Assembly (NCBI GenBank): GCA_050250955.1
Contig: JBFWNR010000004.1
Coordinates: forward strand, 592,362 to 656,361
Length of the DNA stretch: 64,000 nt
DNA from: CAWAYR01 sp050250955
GTDB taxonomy: Bacteria; Acidobacteriota; Vicinamibacteria; Vicinamibacterales; UBA2999
Direction of reading: 5' to 3'
In this document: positions 10,172-18,285 of the stretch, piece by piece
How positions within the stretch are numbered: position 1 is the stretch's first letter
How the letters are laid out: each line of letters starts with the position of its first letter
The notes under the pieces: model-generated
Told to the model about the DNA's origin: nothing
What the model saw: only the letters and a program-made list of their open reading frames with translations
Database searches by the model: none
Program-made: the position numbers and the translations under genes

Positions 10172-12022
10172 TCACGGCTCGATGGTGAGCGACAGCTGGC
10201 GCGATCCGGACACGGCGTATTCCAGCGGGATCTCCCACTCGCCGCGCGGCGCGACCCGCAGGGTCGCACCGCCGCTCGACGGCCGATCGCCGTCGATGAC
10301 GCCGGCCACCGAGGCCGGCAGGCCGGGCAGCGGCTCGCCGTCGATGACGGCGCCGGCGGCCGGGGCGGTGAGGCGAACGTACAGGCGGTTGCTGCGCCGT
10401 GCCCGGTTCGAGGCGCGGACGATCTGTGCCACCGGCTGGAGCTCGGCGCGGCGCGAGTCGCGCTGGTCCTGCAGACCCAGCCGCGGGCCGTCGCTGACGA
10501 CCAGCTGCATCGTGCCGGTCGCGTGCGACGGCACCGTCACGGTCTGGTGGAGCAGCTGCTCCTCGCCGGTCGACGTGCGGACGACCACGTGCAGCTCCAC
10601 CTCGCGGCCCGGCGCGACCACCGGATCGTCGACCCAGGCGCGCTCGATGACCGCGGTCCGGGTGGTCTCCTCGGCATCGATGGTGAGGGTGATCCCCTCG
10701 AGCGCGAACTTCGACGTGGCGTTGCGGTACAGGGCGGTGATCGGGCCGGCGACGTAGGCGGCGGCGTTGGCCGCCCCCTGATCGCCGACGAAGACGTCGT
10801 CGAAGGCCACCGCGCCGGCATCGGCGACCTCGGCGCGGCCGCGAACGACGTAGGTCGCCGCCCCGGTCTGGCGTTCGTAGGACGTGATGACGTTGGCCAC
10901 GGCCAGGTAGGTCAGGAGCGGCGTGAACAGCTGGTCGTCGGCGACGCCGAACGAGAAGCGCCGCGTCGGCCCGCGCCGGGAGTTGAGCGTGACCGACACC
11001 GGGATCAGTGGCGGCGCCGGCCCGAGCCGGCCGGCGATCGCCGTCGCCCGGTCCTGCGACACGGTGCCGACGACGGCACCGAGGCTCGCCAGCTTGCTCG
11101 ACGTGACCATCGAGGGCAGTACGGTGAGCACCTCGGCGCGGGTCATCGGAAACGCCGTCGGGCCGAGGTTGTACAGCGGATGACCGAACGCGTAGACGCG
11201 GTCGCCATCGACTTCGGTGACCGTGCCGGTAGCGCCCAGCGAGAAGTCGCCCGAGAGCAGCGCCACGCCCACGGCATCGCCAGGCGCCAGCGTGGCCGGC
11301 GTCGTCGTGGCCGCCGCGGTCCGCGGCGGCGCCTGTACGGGCAGGAAGCCGGCACTCTGAAGGCTCGGCGCCAGGCGATCGAGCACGCCCGGCGCGAAGC
11401 CGCTCGACACCAGCGGGACGCTGATCGGCCGCAGGTCGGTGACGACCTGGCGCGGCAGCCCCGCGCGATCGGACAGCGCCAGCAGGTCGGCCGCCGCCGC
11501 CGCGAACGGCTGGACGGTGCCGAGCTCGCGACGCCACAGCCCGACCAGCTCGTCGGGTGTCGCGGCGCGGTCGAGCGCCAGCCGGACGGGCCCGGCCGCG
11601 CGCCGCGTTCCCGCCAGTGCCGTCGCGTCGGTCATCTCGGCAATCGGCGTGATGCCGGCGATGGGCTCCTTGGGAAACTGCCCGAGCTGGTAGGAGACGG
11701 CCCCGAGCAGCCGGCCGTCGATGTAGACCGGGCTGCCGCTCATCCCGGCAATCACACCGGTCTCGGCGAGCGGGCCGCCTTCGAGACGGGCGAGCACCAG
11801 ATCGCGCTGGGGCGCGACCACGCTCTTCAGCGTGCCGATCACGCGGACCGTGAACTCCTCGACGGCCTCACCGCGAAAGACCGTGCGACCGACGCCGACC
11901 ATGCCCGGGCGGACTTCCGATACCGGGATGACGGTGGCGCGCGCACCGGCCGTGACGGTGAGCACGGCGGCGGCCAGACCCGCGGCAGCCACGGCGATGG
12001 GGAAGGACTGGCGTCGTGGCAC
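10172..12022 (-). CDS. SpoIVB-like peptidase S55 domain protein, exported
   Basis: 616 aa from GTG 12022. The signal peptide lies at about residues 8-29. The domain begins VIPVSEVRPGMVGVGRTVF and contains IAGMSGSPVYIDGRLLGAV (Ser97 is the candidate nucleophile of GMSGSP). Further on, YAFGHPLYN carries His281, a candidate catalytic histidine. In SpoIVB of Bacillus the histidine precedes the serine; here the order is reversed, so it may be a permuted or only distantly related fold. The C-terminal ~250 residues look beta-rich. It probably acts in the periplasm or on the surface with the propeller protein encoded just downstream. The substrate is unknown and proteolytic activity is not proven by sequence. 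Confidence 0.82.
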   Translation of the reverse strand: MPRRQSFPIAVAAAGLAAAVLTVTAGARATVIPVSEVRPGMVGVGRTVFRGEAVEEFTVRVIGTLKSVVAPQRDLVLARLEGGPLAETGVIAGMSGSPVYIDGRLLGAVSYQLGQFPKEPIAGITPIAEMTDATALAGTRRAAGPVRLALDRAATPDELVGLWRRELGTVQPFAAAAADLLALSDRAGLPRQVVTDLRPISVPLVSSGFAPGVLDRLAPSLQSAGFLPVQAPPRTAAATTTPATLAPGDAVGVALLSGDFSLGATGTVTEVDGDRVYAFGHPLYNLGPTAFPMTRAEVLTVLPSMVTSSKLASLGAVVGTVSQDRATAIAGRLGPAPPLIPVSVTLNSRRGPTRRFSFGVADDQLFTPLLTYLAVANVITSYERQTGAATYVVRGRAEVADAGAVAFDDVFVGDQGAANAAAYVAGPITALYRNATSKFALEGITLTIDAEETTRTAVIERAWVDDPVVAPGREVELHVVVRTSTGEEQLLHQTVTVPSHATGTMQLVVSDGPRLGLQDQRDSRRAELQPVAQIVRASNRARRSNRLYVRLTAPAAGAVIDGEPLPGLPASVAGVIDGDRPSSGGATLRVAPRGEWEIPLEYAVSGSRQLSLTIEP

Positions 12023-12031
12023 TGTCTTTCC

Positions 12032-12060
12032 GTTATACGGGGTTCGCCGGGGGGAATCAA
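12032..12060 (-). promoter_or_regulatory. candidate promoter of the S55/propeller operon
   Basis: On the minus strand TTGATT (12060-12055), 17-nt spacer, TATAAC (12037-12032), then 9 nt to the GTG at 12022. It is back to back with the aro-trp leader promoter, with 18 bp between the two -35 boxes. Confidence 0.55.
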
Positions 12061-12078
12061 GGAAGTCCGCCTCGTCCG

Positions 12079-12108
12079 TTGACAGATCGTCGGCGCGTCT
12101 GGTACCGT
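12079..12108 (+). promoter_or_regulatory. promoter of the aro-trp attenuator leader
   Basis: Perfect -35 TTGACA (12079-12084), 18-nt spacer, TACCGT (12103-12108) fitting TAnnnT. The predicted start is near 12115, about 8 nt before the leader ATG at 12123. It is the only consensus -35 on this strand ahead of the supra-operon. Confidence 0.65.
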
Positions 12109-12122
12109 CTCCCGCACTGACA

Positions 12123-12248
12123 ATGCCGTCGACGTCGTCCCGCGCGCTTTCGTGCAGCCACGCTGGCTCGGGCCAGCCGGGCACGGGCTCGTTCGCGCGC
12201 TGGTACTGGTATTGGTCCTTTACCGAGGAGGCGTACGGACGCGCGTAG
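12123..12248 (+). CDS. aromatic-amino-acid leader peptide (trpL-like), 41 aa
   Basis: A 41-codon frame, ATG to TAG, between the leader promoter and aroDE. Its feature is the run W-Y-W-Y-W-S-F at residues 27-33 (12201-12221; codons tgg tac tgg tat tgg tcc ttt), followed by TEEAYGRA and stop. Three Trp, three Tyr and two Phe occur in the 17 residues before the stop. The peptide has no other recognisable character. Position, length and composition match the control peptides of trp and phe attenuators, whose translation measures charged tRNA. Translation has not been shown, and there is no strong Shine-Dalgarno sequence, so initiation would be near-leaderless. Confidence 0.78.
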   Translation: MPSTSSRALSCSHAGSGQPGTGSFARWYWYWSFTEEAYGRA

Positions 12249-12285
12249 CACCACCACCAGCCACGACGACCGACACGCCTCTTCG
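12224..12285 (+). promoter_or_regulatory. antiterminator pairing of the aro-trp attenuator
   Basis: CGAGGAGGCG at 12224-12233, inside the leader frame just after the Trp/Tyr codons, is complementary to CGCCTCTTCG at 12276-12285. That makes ten pairs with one G-U, plus T12234-A12275. The second strand is also the left arm of the terminator, so the two structures exclude each other. A ribosome held at the Trp/Tyr codons would leave 12224-12233 free and favour read-through. A ribosome reaching the stop codon would mask it. Confidence 0.72.
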
Positions 12286-12309
12286 ACCCTCCGGTTGAAG
12301 GGGCGTTTT
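12275..12309 (+). terminator. attenuator terminator ahead of aroDE
   Basis: Hairpin with a 14-bp stem: arms 12275-12288 and 12293-12306, two G-U pairs, 4-nt loop CTCC. It is followed by TTTTGCGTTT. It sits 26 nt before the aroDE ATG and downstream of the leader stop, where a regulated intrinsic terminator would be. The T-tract is short and interrupted. Confidence 0.75.
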
Positions 12310-12334
12310 GCGTTTCTGGCTCCGTGATCCCGAC

Positions 12335-13795
12335 ATGCCCCGACCCCAGCTCTGCGCGACCGTGACGGCCACGACGATGGCCGAGCTCCTCGAGCGTCGC
12401 GACGCCGTCACCGGCGCCGACATGGTCGAGCTGCGCCTCGACGGGGTCGTCGACCTCGATGTCGCCGCGGCGCTCGCCGGCCGCCGGCTCCCGGTCGTGG
12501 CGACCTGTCGGGCCGCCAGGCAGGGCGGCCGGTTCGACGGTGACGAGGTCACCCGCGTGCGGGTCCTGGAGCAGGCGTGGGACCTCGGCGCCGAGTTCGT
12601 CGATGTCGAGAGCGACGCCGCCGACGGGCTGGTCGCCCGCACCCGCGGTCGCCGGATCGTCCGTTCCCACCACGACTTCTCGGCCGGGTCCGACGACGCC
12701 GCGGGGCGGCTGCGTCAGTTGCTGGGTTCGGGTGCCGAGGTGGCCAAGCTCGCCGTCACGGTCGACCGGCTCGACGCCCTGGCCGACCTCGCCGCACTCG
12801 GACGAGCGGCCGACGGCCGGGCGATCGTGCTGGCGATGGGCGATGCCGGGCTGGCGTCGCGGGTCCTGGCCGACCGGTTCGCGGCGCCGTGGACCTACGC
12901 CGGCGACGCCGTGGCGCCCGGCCAGGTCCCGCTGTCGCGAATGCGCGACGAGTTCCGCGTCCCCGACGTGACCTCGTCGACGCGGGTCTTCGGCGTCGTC
13001 GGCAGGCCGGTGGGCCACTCCCTGTCGCCGGCCATGCACAACGCCGCCTTCGCGAGCCTCGGCATCGACGCCGTCTACCTGCCGCTGGCCGCTGCCGACT
13101 TCGCCGACTTCGAGCGGTTCGCGGCGGCGTTCGCGGTCGAGGGCGTGTCGGTGACCGCGCCCTACAAGCGCGACGCGCTGACCGCCGCCGCGACCGCCGA
13201 CGACCGCACCCGTCGGGTCGGAGCGGCCAACACGCTGCGGCGGACCCCGGCGGGATGGGAGGCACGCAACACCGACGTCGACGGCGTCGTCGTCCCGCTC
13301 GCGGACCGCGATCTTGGCGGACGCAGGGTGGCGATCCTCGGCGCCGGCGGCGCCGCCCGCGCCGTGGCGGTCGCGATGCGCGCGGCCGGAGCCGACACCA
13401 CGGTGCACGCGCGACGCGGACCCGAGGCGGCCCGTCTGGCCGCCGAGCTCGGCATCACGGCCGGCGCCTGGCCGCCGGCGGGCGAGTGGGACGTCCTTGT
13501 CAACACCACGCCGGTCGGCATGGGCGTCACGGCCGGCGAGGTCCCGATCGCGCTCGACGGGCCGCTGGCCGGCCGCCTCGTCTACGACCTCATCTACGCC
13601 CCGCGCGACACGGCGCTGCTGCAGCGTGCCAGGGCCCTCGGCGCCGCGACGCTCGATGGCCTGCCGATGCTGGCGGCGCAGGCGGCCGCGCAGTTCACCT
13701 GGTGGACGGGCCGGCCGTCGCCGGCGGCGCTGATGCAGCGCGCCGCCGCGGCGGCGATTGCCGCGCCACCCTTATTCGCGCCCGGTCACGTATGA
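12335..13795 (+). CDS. aroDE: bifunctional 3-dehydroquinate dehydratase (type I) / shikimate dehydrogenase
   Basis: 486 aa fusion performing two consecutive shikimate-pathway steps. The N-terminal AroD half (residues 1-215) keeps the type I signature: catalytic His in RSHHDF and the Schiff-base Lys in VAKLAVT. The C-terminal AroE half begins GVVGRPVGHSLSPAMHN, then VSVTAPYKRD (catalytic Lys), GAANTL, the NADP-binding loop GAGGAARA and NTTPVGMG. ATG 12335 is chosen because the in-frame TTG at 12308 lies in the terminator T-tract and its extension is not conserved. It is the first structural gene of the supra-operon; its stop overlaps trpE (ATGA). Confidence 0.95.
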   Translation: MPRPQLCATVTATTMAELLERRDAVTGADMVELRLDGVVDLDVAAALAGRRLPVVATCRAARQGGRFDGDEVTRVRVLEQAWDLGAEFVDVESDAADGLVARTRGRRIVRSHHDFSAGSDDAAGRLRQLLGSGAEVAKLAVTVDRLDALADLAALGRAADGRAIVLAMGDAGLASRVLADRFAAPWTYAGDAVAPGQVPLSRMRDEFRVPDVTSSTRVFGVVGRPVGHSLSPAMHNAAFASLGIDAVYLPLAAADFADFERFAAAFAVEGVSVTAPYKRDALTAAATADDRTRRVGAANTLRRTPAGWEARNTDVDGVVVPLADRDLGGRRVAILGAGGAARAVAVAMRAAGADTTVHARRGPEAARLAAELGITAGAWPPAGEWDVLVNTTPVGMGVTAGEVPIALDGPLAGRLVYDLIYAPRDTALLQRARALGAATLDGLPMLAAQAAAQFTWWTGRPSPAALMQRAAAAAIAAPPLFAPGHV

Positions 13796-15264
13796 AGATC
13801 ACCTCGTTCGATGAGTTCGTGGACCTCGCCAAGCGAGGCAATTTCGTTCCGGTCTGCAAGGAGATCGTCGCCGACCTCCTGACGCCGGTGTCGGCGTTCC
13901 TCAAGGTCGCCGAGCACGCCGACTACGCGTTCCTGCTCGAGAGCGTCGAGGGCGGCGAGCACGTCGGCCGCTACTCGTTCCTCGGCAAGGATCCGTTCCT
14001 GGTGCTGCGCACGAGCGGCGGCGTCGTCACCGTCGAACGCGCCGGCGAGTCGACGGTGCTCGACCAGGGCTACACCGAGGCCCTGCGCGGACTGATGGCG
14101 CAATACCAGTCGCCGTTCGTGCCCGGTCTGCCGCGCTTCACCGGCGGGGCGGTCGGCTACCTCGGCTACGAAGCGGCGGCGTGGTTCGAACCGACCACCG
14201 CGCGCGCCGACGCCGCCCGGCGGGCCGGTGACGACGCCGCGTTCATGCTGTTCGACACGGTGCTGGCGTTCGATCACGTCCAGCACCGTATCCTGATCAT
14301 CGCCAACGCGCGCATCGGCGGCGACGACGACCTCCACGCCCTCTACCAGTTCGCCTGCGCCAAGATCGCCTTCGTCGAGAAGGAGCTGGAGCGGCCGCTG
14401 TCGGTGACGACGCGTCGCGAGGACGGCGAGCTGGTGCTGTCGTCCAACCTGACGCAGGCCCAGTACGAGGCCGCGGTGCGCGCCGCCAAGGCGCACATCG
14501 CCGCCGGCGACATCTACCAGGTCGTGCTCTCGCAGCGCTTCGAGGCCGACATCGCCGCCGAGCCGTTCACCGTCTACCGCGCCCTCCGCCACGTCAACCC
14601 GTCGCCGTACATGTTCTTCGTGCGCTGCGGCGGCCGCAGCATCGTCGGCTCGTCGCCCGAGATGCTGGTGCGCGTCGAGGGCCGCCACGCCGTCACCCAC
14701 CCGATCGCCGGGACGCGCCCGCGCGGCCGGACCGCGGAGGAGGACCAGCGGCTCGCCGACGAGCTGAAGCGCAACGAGAAGGAGCGCGCCGAGCACGTCA
14801 TGCTGGTCGACCTCGGGCGCAACGACCTCGGCCGGGTCAGCGCCTACGGCACCGTCCGCGTCCCCACCTACATGAGCCTGGAGCGCTACTCGCACGTCAT
14901 GCACCTGGTGTCGGTGGTCGAAGGCCAGCTGGCCGACGGCGCCGACCGGCTCGACGCGCTGGCCGCCTGTTTCCCCGCCGGCACCGTGTCGGGTGCGCCG
15001 AAGGTCCGGGCGATGCAGATCATCAACGAGCTCGAACCCGACGCCCGCGGCATCTACGCCGGTGCCGTCGGCTACCTCGACTTCGCCGGCAACCTCGATT
15101 TCTGCATCGCCATCCGCACCATCGTGCTCGAGGGCGGCCGCGCCGCGGTCCAGGCCGGCGCCGGCATCGTCGCCGATTCCAACCCGACGGCGGAATACGA
15201 CGAGACGCGTGACAAGGCCCGGGCGATGATTCGCGCGCTCGAACTCGCCCGCACGGGACTCTGA
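13792..15264 (+). CDS. trpE: anthranilate synthase component I
   Basis: 490 aa. With TrpG it converts chorismate and glutamine to anthranilate. The N-terminal domain has the LLES motif (residues 48-51) associated with tryptophan feedback binding, followed by VGRYSFLG. The chorismate-binding domain carries AGDIYQVVLSQRF, ITHPIAGTRPRG-like HPIAGTRPRGR, VDLGRNDLGRV and AGTVSGAPKVRAM. The ATG overlaps the aroDE stop. It should thus be controlled both by enzyme feedback and by the upstream attenuator. Confidence 0.97.
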   Translation: MKITSFDEFVDLAKRGNFVPVCKEIVADLLTPVSAFLKVAEHADYAFLLESVEGGEHVGRYSFLGKDPFLVLRTSGGVVTVERAGESTVLDQGYTEALRGLMAQYQSPFVPGLPRFTGGAVGYLGYEAAAWFEPTTARADAARRAGDDAAFMLFDTVLAFDHVQHRILIIANARIGGDDDLHALYQFACAKIAFVEKELERPLSVTTRREDGELVLSSNLTQAQYEAAVRAAKAHIAAGDIYQVVLSQRFEADIAAEPFTVYRALRHVNPSPYMFFVRCGGRSIVGSSPEMLVRVEGRHAVTHPIAGTRPRGRTAEEDQRLADELKRNEKERAEHVMLVDLGRNDLGRVSAYGTVRVPTYMSLERYSHVMHLVSVVEGQLADGADRLDALAACFPAGTVSGAPKVRAMQIINELEPDARGIYAGAVGYLDFAGNLDFCIAIRTIVLEGGRAAVQAGAGIVADSNPTAEYDETRDKARAMIRALELARTGL

Positions 15265-15267
15265 CCC

Positions 15268-15837
15268 ATGGTGCTCGTGATCGACAACTACGACTCGTTC
15301 ACGTTCAACCTGGTGCAATACCTCGGCGAGCTGGGCGCCGACATCCAGGTGCGACGCAACGACGCCGTCGACGTTCCCGCCGTGCGTGCGCTGGCGCCGG
15401 CGCGGATCGTCATCTCGCCCGGACCGGGTCGCCCCGAGGACGCCGGCGTCTCCTGTGCCGTGATCCGCGAGCTGGCCGCCGAGATCCCGATCCTCGGTGT
15501 CTGTCTCGGCCACCAGGCGATCGGCCACGTCTTCGGCGGCCAGGTGGTCGCCGCACCGGCGCCGCGTCACGGCAAGACCTCATCGGTCGTCCACGACGGC
15601 CGCGGCGTCTTCGCCGGCCTGAGCGGGCCCTTCGAGGCGGCCCGTTACCACTCGCTGGTCGTCGCACCGGCCCCGTGGCCCGCGGCGCTCGAAGTCACCG
15701 CCACCGCCGACGACGACGGCGTGGTGATGGGGCTGCGGCACCGCCAGTTCCCGCTGCACGGCGTGCAGTTCCATCCCGAGTCGGTGCTCACCGCCGACGG
15801 CCGCCGGATGCTGCGCAACTTCCTGGAGCGTGCGTGA
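15268..15837 (+). CDS. trpG: anthranilate synthase component II (glutamine amidotransferase)
   Basis: 189 aa class I amidotransferase supplying ammonia to TrpE. The N-terminus VIDNYDSFTFNLVQYLGELG is typical. The catalytic triad is visible: Cys79 in GVCLGHQ, then His169 and Glu171 in FHPES. It starts 3 nt after trpE and overlaps the trpD start region, so the two subunits are translated together. It may also serve para-aminobenzoate synthesis, as TrpG does in some bacteria; no pabA/B is in the window. Confidence 0.96.
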   Translation: MVLVIDNYDSFTFNLVQYLGELGADIQVRRNDAVDVPAVRALAPARIVISPGPGRPEDAGVSCAVIRELAAEIPILGVCLGHQAIGHVFGGQVVAAPAPRHGKTSSVVHDGRGVFAGLSGPFEAARYHSLVVAPAPWPAALEVTATADDDGVVMGLRHRQFPLHGVQFHPESVLTADGRRMLRNFLERA

Positions 15838-16850
15838 TGATGGCCGCGCTGGTGACCAAACTGCTGCGTCGGGACGACCTCGGCGAGGACGAGGCGGCCG
15901 CGGCGATGGATCTGGTGATGCGCGGCGAGGCCCATCCGGCGCAGCTGGCCGGCCTGCTGGTCGGCCTGGCGATGAAGGGGGAGCGACCGGCCGAACTGGT
16001 CGGCCTGGCCCGGACGATGCGGGCCCGCGGCGTCACCATCGAGGCCGGCGGCGACGCGATCGACACCTGCGGCACCGGTGGCGACCGCGCCGGGACGTTC
16101 AACATCTCGACCGCGGCCGCGATCGTCGTCGCCGGAGCCGGCCTGCCGGTGGTCAAGCACGGCAATCGCTCGGTCTCGAGCCACTGCGGCAGCGCCGATG
16201 TCCTCGAAGCGCTCGGCGTCACGATCACGGCCCCGCCCGCGGTGGTGCAGCAGGCCCTGACCGACGCCGGGCTGGCGTTCTGCTTCGCGCCGACCTTCCA
16301 CCCGGCGATGCGCCACGCGGTGGACGCGCGGCGCGCCCTCGGCGTGCCGACCGCGTTCAACCTCCTCGGGCCGCTCACCAACCCGGCGCGGGTGCCCTAC
16401 CAGGTGGTCGGCGTGGCTCGGCCCGAACTCACCGAGCTGATGGCGCGGGCGCTGCAGCAGCTCGGCGCCCGCCGCGCCTGGGTCGTCCATGGCGCCGACG
16501 GCCTCGACGAGCTGTCGACCACCGGCTACACCAAGGTCTCCGAGTGCCACGGCGACGTGGTGCGGACCTTCTACCTGCACCCGGCGGACGTCGGCCTGCC
16601 CAAGGCGGCGCCGGCGGCGCTGCGCGGCGCCACCGCCGCCGACAACGCCGCCATCATTCGTGGCGTTCTCGCCGGCGAGCCTGGACCGGCCCGCGACGTC
16701 GTGCTGCTCAACGCCGGCGCGGCGCTGTTCATCGCCGGCCGCGCCGCCTCGCTGCGCGACGCGATTGCGCTGGCCGCCGCCGCCGTGGCCGATGGTGCCG
16801 CCGGCCGGGCCCTCGACGCGCTGGTGCGGATCACGGGGCAGGGCGCATGA
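15837..16850 (+). CDS. trpD: anthranilate phosphoribosyltransferase
   Basis: 337 aa. Transfers phosphoribose from PRPP to anthranilate. Family motifs are the glycine loop DTCGTGGD, FNISTAAA and KHGNRSVSSHCGSADVLEALG. Three stacked starts exist: GTG 15834, ATG 15837 and ATG 15840. ATG 15837 overlaps the trpG stop as TGATG and gives the usual N-terminus. The stop overlaps trpC (ATGA). Confidence 0.96.
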   Translation: MMAALVTKLLRRDDLGEDEAAAAMDLVMRGEAHPAQLAGLLVGLAMKGERPAELVGLARTMRARGVTIEAGGDAIDTCGTGGDRAGTFNISTAAAIVVAGAGLPVVKHGNRSVSSHCGSADVLEALGVTITAPPAVVQQALTDAGLAFCFAPTFHPAMRHAVDARRALGVPTAFNLLGPLTNPARVPYQVVGVARPELTELMARALQQLGARRAWVVHGADGLDELSTTGYTKVSECHGDVVRTFYLHPADVGLPKAAPAALRGATAADNAAIIRGVLAGEPGPARDVVLLNAGAALFIAGRAASLRDAIALAAAAVADGAAGRALDALVRITGQGA

Positions 16851-17656
16851 ACGCGCCGCCCGATCTGCTCGCCGCCATCGTCGCCGGGACGCGGCGCGAC
16901 CTGACGGTGCGCCGCGCCGCGGTGCCCGACGACATGATCGAGCAGGCGGCGTGGCAGGCGCCGGTTCCGCGCGGCGCGGCGTTCGCCGCCGCCCTCGGCC
17001 GATCAGGCACCGTGAACCTGATCGCCGAATGCAAGCGGCGTTCGCCGTCCCGCGGCGTCCTCAAGGCCGACTACGACCCGGCGGCCCAGGCCGCCGCCTA
17101 CGCCCGCGGTGGCGCCGCGGCGATCTCGGTCCTCACCGAGCCGTCGTTCTTCGACGGTTCGCTCGACCACCTGCGGCAGGTCCGGGTCGCCGTCGATCGG
17201 CCGCTGCTGCGGAAGGACTTCGTGGTCGATCCCTATCAGCTGTTCGAGGCCCGGGTGGCGGGCGCCGACGCGGTGCTGCTCATCGTCGCCGCGCTCGACG
17301 ACGCCGCGCTCTCGACGCTGCTCGCCGCCGCCCGCGACCTCGCCCTGGCCGTCCTCGTCGAGGTGCACGACGAAGGTGAACTCGACCGGGCGCTGGCGGC
17401 CGGCGCGACCCTGGTCGGCGTGAACAACCGCAACCTGCGCACCCTGGCCGTCGACCTCGCGGTGTCGGCGCGGCTGGCGGCGCGTTTCCCGGCCGGAGTG
17501 ACGGCGGTGAGCGAAAGCGGGGTCGCCTCGGCCGCCGACGTCCGACGGCTGCACGAACTCGGCTACCACGCGTTCCTGGTCGGCGAGCGGCTGATGACGA
17601 CCGCCGATCCCGAAGGCGACCTGCGCCGCCTGCGGGGCGACGGAGAGGCGGCATGA
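16847..17656 (+). CDS. trpC: indole-3-glycerol-phosphate synthase
   Basis: 269 aa TIM-barrel enzyme that closes the indole ring. Conserved segments are IAECKRRSPSRG (catalytic Lys), ISVLTEPSFFDGSLDHL, LLRKDFVVDPYQ, VGVNNRNLRTL and SESGV. It is unfused, unlike the TrpCF enzyme of enterobacteria, and is followed directly by a separate trpF. Both ends overlap the neighbours by 4 bases. Confidence 0.97.
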   Translation: MNAPPDLLAAIVAGTRRDLTVRRAAVPDDMIEQAAWQAPVPRGAAFAAALGRSGTVNLIAECKRRSPSRGVLKADYDPAAQAAAYARGGAAAISVLTEPSFFDGSLDHLRQVRVAVDRPLLRKDFVVDPYQLFEARVAGADAVLLIVAALDDAALSTLLAAARDLALAVLVEVHDEGELDRALAAGATLVGVNNRNLRTLAVDLAVSARLAARFPAGVTAVSESGVASAADVRRLHELGYHAFLVGERLMTTADPEGDLRRLRGDGEAA

Positions 17657-18285
17657 CCGCGCCACGTCTCAAGATCTGCGGCTTCACGCGCGATGACGAC
17701 GTCGCCGCGGCCGCCCGCCTGGACATCGATGCCGCCGGATTCGTGTTCTGGCCGGGCAGCCCGCGGGCCGTGGACGTGGCGACGGCGGCGCGGCTCGCGC
17801 AGGCCCTCCCGCCGTGGACGGTGCGCGTGGGCGTATTCGTCTCGGCCTCGGTGGAGGCCATCGCCGCCGTGGTCAGCACGGCCGGTCTCGGCGCCGTGCA
17901 GTTGCACGGCATCGCCGATCCGGCCCCGTACCGAACCCTGGGCGTGCCGCTGGTCTGGGCGATGCCGCTGCGCGACGGCGCCGCCGATCCGGTGGCACCG
18001 GAGGGCACCACGCTGATGGTCGACGCCTATGATCCGCGCCGCCACGGCGGCACCGGGCAGTCGGTCGACTGGCGTCGCGCCGCGGCGATCGCCGCCCGCG
18101 AGCGGCTGGTCCTCGCCGGCGGCCTCACCCCGGAGAACGTCGCCGCTGCGGTCGCGACCGTGGGCCCCTACGGCGTGGACGTGTCGTCGGGCGTCGAGGA
18201 CGCCCCCGGCCGCAAGTCGGCGAACCGGATGGCGGCGTTCGTCGCCGCCGTGCGCGGCGGCACGCCGCAGGAACCTGCCCGATGA
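17653..18285 (+). CDS. trpF: phosphoribosylanthranilate isomerase
   Basis: 210 aa TIM barrel performing the Amadori rearrangement before TrpC. The active-site region KICGFTRDDD holds the catalytic Cys. Later, LVDAYDPRRHGGTGQSVDW and LAGGLTPENV (phosphate loop) and VDVSSGVEDAPGRKS are characteristic. ATG 17653 overlaps the trpC stop, and its own stop overlaps trpB. Confidence 0.96.
   Translation: MTAPRLKICGFTRDDDVAAAARLDIDAAGFVFWPGSPRAVDVATAARLAQALPPWTVRVGVFVSASVEAIAAVVSTAGLGAVQLHGIADPAPYRTLGVPLVWAMPLRDGAADPVAPEGTTLMVDAYDPRRHGGTGQSVDWRRAAAIAARERLVLAGGLTPENVAAAVATVGPYGVDVSSGVEDAPGRKSANRMAAFVAAVRGGTPQEPAR

Noticed and set aside
12123..12248. A T-box or TRAP-type control of the aro-trp operon.
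   Set aside because: No T-box consensus or tRNA-pairing stem I is visible, and there are no regular GAG/UAG triplet repeats; the ribosome-mediated attenuator explains the sequence better.
12308..12334. In-frame TTG as the start of aroDE, adding nine residues.
   Set aside because: The TTG lies in the T-tract of the attenuator terminator and the added residues match nothing in AroD; ATG 12335 gives the usual N-terminus.
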